Of a stretch of 64,000 bases of DNA, positions 61,495 to 64,000 are shown in pieces. Both the position numbers and the translations under genes were made by a program. The DNA is taken from the NCBI GenBank assembly GCA_034190875.2, contig CM067351.1:3462155-3526154 (forward strand). Direction: 5' to 3'. Each line of letters opens with the position of its first letter. The stretch's first letter is position 1. The stretch comes from Urechis unicinctus (Eukaryota; Annelida; Polychaeta; Xenopneusta; Urechidae). The notes under the pieces are model-generated. The model had not been told where the DNA came from, did not search any database, and worked only from the letters and a program-made list of their open reading frames with translations.

Positions 61495-61828
61495 ATAATG
61501 AACATATGATGATCATTCATGATGATTATTCATGATGATTGTAACATATGATGATCATTCATGATGATTATTCATGATGATCATTCATGATGATTATGAA
61601 CATTTGATGATCATTCATGATCATCATAACAAACATATGATGATCATTCATGATCAACTTAACAAACATATGATTATCATTCATGATCAACTTAACAAAC
61701 ATATGATGATCATTCATGATGATTGTGAACATATGATGATCAATCATGATCAACTTAACAAACATATGATGATCATTCATGATGATTGTGAACATATGAT
61801 GATCATTCATGATCAACTTAACAAATAA
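61495..61828. repeat. atgatgatcattcatgatca tandem array
   Basis: About ten units built from catatgatgatcattcatga, joined by either tgattgtgaa or tcaacttaacaaa (units of about 28-34 bp). The core is self-complementary (tgatcattcatgatca), so the array can fold on itself. Open frames of 84 and 104 codons are repeat translations. Confidence 0.93.
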
Positions 61829-64000
61829 CTGAGTGAATATTGCTGGCAAAACTGACGCATCATTTAATGGAATAAAATTCAAGCTATCTCAATGAAGACA
61901 GTAGATCGATCTGATATTCACCTAAAGAAGCTCATATGACGCATTAGTCTTGTATTGGTCAATTGGATGCCTTTAAATCCTTCCAAATCATTTTCAATTG
62001 AAAGCCATGTTAAATTCCCATCCAATAAGTTATCGCATTATATGCCCTTAATAAGGTATGTCCCACATGAGTTTCATGGAGAATTTATTTAATTAAATTC
62101 TGACCCGAGATCTTAGCATTGTCTGACGAGGGGCAGGTGTCGCTTTGTACCGCTGTTCTATGAAGCCTCGTTCCCGCGCAGACTGAGCGCGTCCCAGGTA
62201 ACCGACCACCTGCTCGCGGTCCTATTTCAGCCCACAGCAAACCGACCCTCTTCTAAAGAGTGTGCTTCCAGCCATCAACCGCCCGCAAGCCATCACCGAA
62301 TCCATAACATCAATCAGAAAACAGATGCCCTGCCTTCTGATCGCTTTCAATTTATCTGTGTTAAGACATTGGGCAATCAATTAGGCTTTGCCAGTGAGTA
62401 ATATGACCTAGCGCCTAGTGCTGAGTGGTGATGACGTCAGAAGTGTGTGTACGGGCGTGGAGGGGGCGTAGGGTGGTCGGAGGCGCCAGTATCATGTCCC
62501 GCGAACACACATTGATGGAAAATAGATAAGAAAGTAATGATTTGCCAAAAAGAGCGCTTTCATCCTTCATAGTGTGAAAAATGTGCTGATTTCATTTAAG
62601 GAAACATTCATGTAGCTACAAATCCTACTTGTTTCGTGCATTTTACTTGGAAATGTGTCGTGTCGTAGATGCAGAAATGTGCATAGCAATATCCACTATT
62701 TCATAAAGACCATTTATGCAATGTCGCTAAGGCGTTTGTAAAATCTCCTCGCATAGTTTTGATGGGACGTGTTAAAAAAATAAATATATCACGTGACAGA
62801 CACTTGTCGCCACACGAAGTGTGAGGGATTGTATCAACGAATTATGGCATTGCGCATGCGTTGTTATTCGATCCGCTCATCATTTGCATATTTTTGTAAG
62901 CTAATTTCAAGGCTCAATATCGAATAAATATCGATGCTGTGATACTTCTAATAAAAAAAACTAAATAAGGATTGTACGAAGTCATCGTAATATTCATGCT
63001 TCTTAAAATAACCCAACTCACTCATATACTCACACTCATATGTCGATCCCGTCCAACGGAGCCGTCACCACAAATATATATCACTACTAATCATTTTCAG
63101 CCATTTTCTTTTCATGGCAAATCAGGCGATACCGAGAAATATGAATTATGACGATCGATTAATCAGAGGTGAAGTTCCTCGAGCTGTCAGCTATTGGTGA
63201 TCTTAGTAAAAAAATTGAATCTATGAGTGTAAATGACAAGTAATCACTGCTTCAAGGCCTGTCATTGTGAACGCTGTATTTACTCGACGTGTCAGTCATC
63301 ATGCTTTATGATGTATCACATCTCTGTCCACAATTACCTATTCGCGTTTGACTTCACTTGGAACCGCTGCATTAAGTTCTGATTGTAAGCTTTGTGACGA
63401 AGAAACATGGCCAAATCTTGTCAACCACGTGGCGGTTTTAACATGGGTGTTAAAGTAATAGGTAGGGGGCGCTGAGACAAATGATTCGCACTTCCGTCAA
63501 ATGTCAGGTGGAAGATATTTAATAAAGAACTTTAATGGGAGTTTTCAAAAGACTCACGGCCATAACGGGATGCCTTCAGCAACATGCGATGACATTCAGC
63601 AATTTAGCTTTGGCTTTTTCACAAGGTGTGGCGAAAATTAATGGCTAGATGAGTAAATTCAACGATTCACACGTCAGAGAGGTTGTTTTAAATAAAGTCA
63701 CACCGACATTGTAATAATAGGCACGCGTCTGAACCTCCCATCGGCCCTGCAGCAGCACCACGTGACTTTAGGCTGATTGGTTAAGGGATGTCCTTGGGGA
63801 ATGGGGCCGACCAGGTGCACATTATCACCGCCTTCACTTCAAATCAGCGGCTACACTCAACCAAATTCAGTGTCTCATTATAGCCCAATAACATGCTATT
63901 ATGTGGTGTAGGATGAAATGACAAACGTGATTTATAACGGATCATAAATCAATAGTAAGTCAGCAGTCACTCGCCTGATCAATGGTAAGTCAACAGTCAC
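61829..64000. other. intergenic, no gene supported
   Basis: No exon or element recognised. A short direct repeat ends the window (atcaatagtaagtcagcagtc near 63948 and atcaatggtaagtcaacagtc near 63979). Confidence 0.4.

Overview
This is eukaryotic DNA from an invertebrate animal. Genes are split by GT-AG introns, coding density is low, and microsatellites (CA, CT, AT) and minisatellites are abundant. The recognisable proteins are metazoan: cytosolic aspartate aminotransferase, LHPP phosphatase, the BAR protein BIN3 and an NK4/tinman-class NK2 homeobox protein. Protein similarity and overall style suggest a lophotrochozoan, perhaps a mollusc. The species cannot be fixed from the sequence alone.

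Layout. 1-9.2 kb: gene-poor DNA with diverged dispersed repeats, a CA array, three tandem arrays and a probable solo LTR. 9.2-15.05 kb (minus strand): a complete eight-exon GOT1-like gene of about 408 codons. 16.7-19.4 kb (minus): a BIN3-like gene whose exons carry several reading-frame breaks, probably a pseudogene; its intron holds a 27-bp minisatellite and a short MITE. 19.7-21.6 kb: a segment bounded by inverted repeats of about 40 bp that contains a roughly 183-bp tandem array and a second MITE. 21.7-38.6 kb (plus): a tandem array of modules of 5.2-5.9 kb. Three modules each carry a complete seven-exon LHPP gene with identical exon lengths (825 nt each). A fourth keeps only exon 1. An inverted LHPP fragment lies in the third module. 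38.6-42.0 kb (minus): a broken Ty3/gypsy fossil inside the fourth module, with a 44/45-bp tandem array grown from its reverse-transcriptase region. 42.5-47.0 kb: diverged remains of the 3' half of the same module type. 48.0-53.1 kb (plus): a two-exon NK4/tinman (Nkx2-5 class) homeobox gene with TN motif, homeodomain and NK2-specific domain; exon 1 appears to lack one base. 54.8-56.0 kb: a 28-bp minisatellite of about 45 copies. 56-64 kb: mostly non-coding, with inverted repeats, AT arrays and one unassigned coding-like terminal exon.

The genes do not form one pathway. GOT1 and LHPP are metabolic enzymes and NK4 is a developmental regulator. The most informative part is the LHPP array. A small hAT-like MITE with 8-bp target duplications is present in modules B, C and D but absent from A, which orders the duplications. 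Patchwork similarity among the copies points to gene conversion or unequal exchange.
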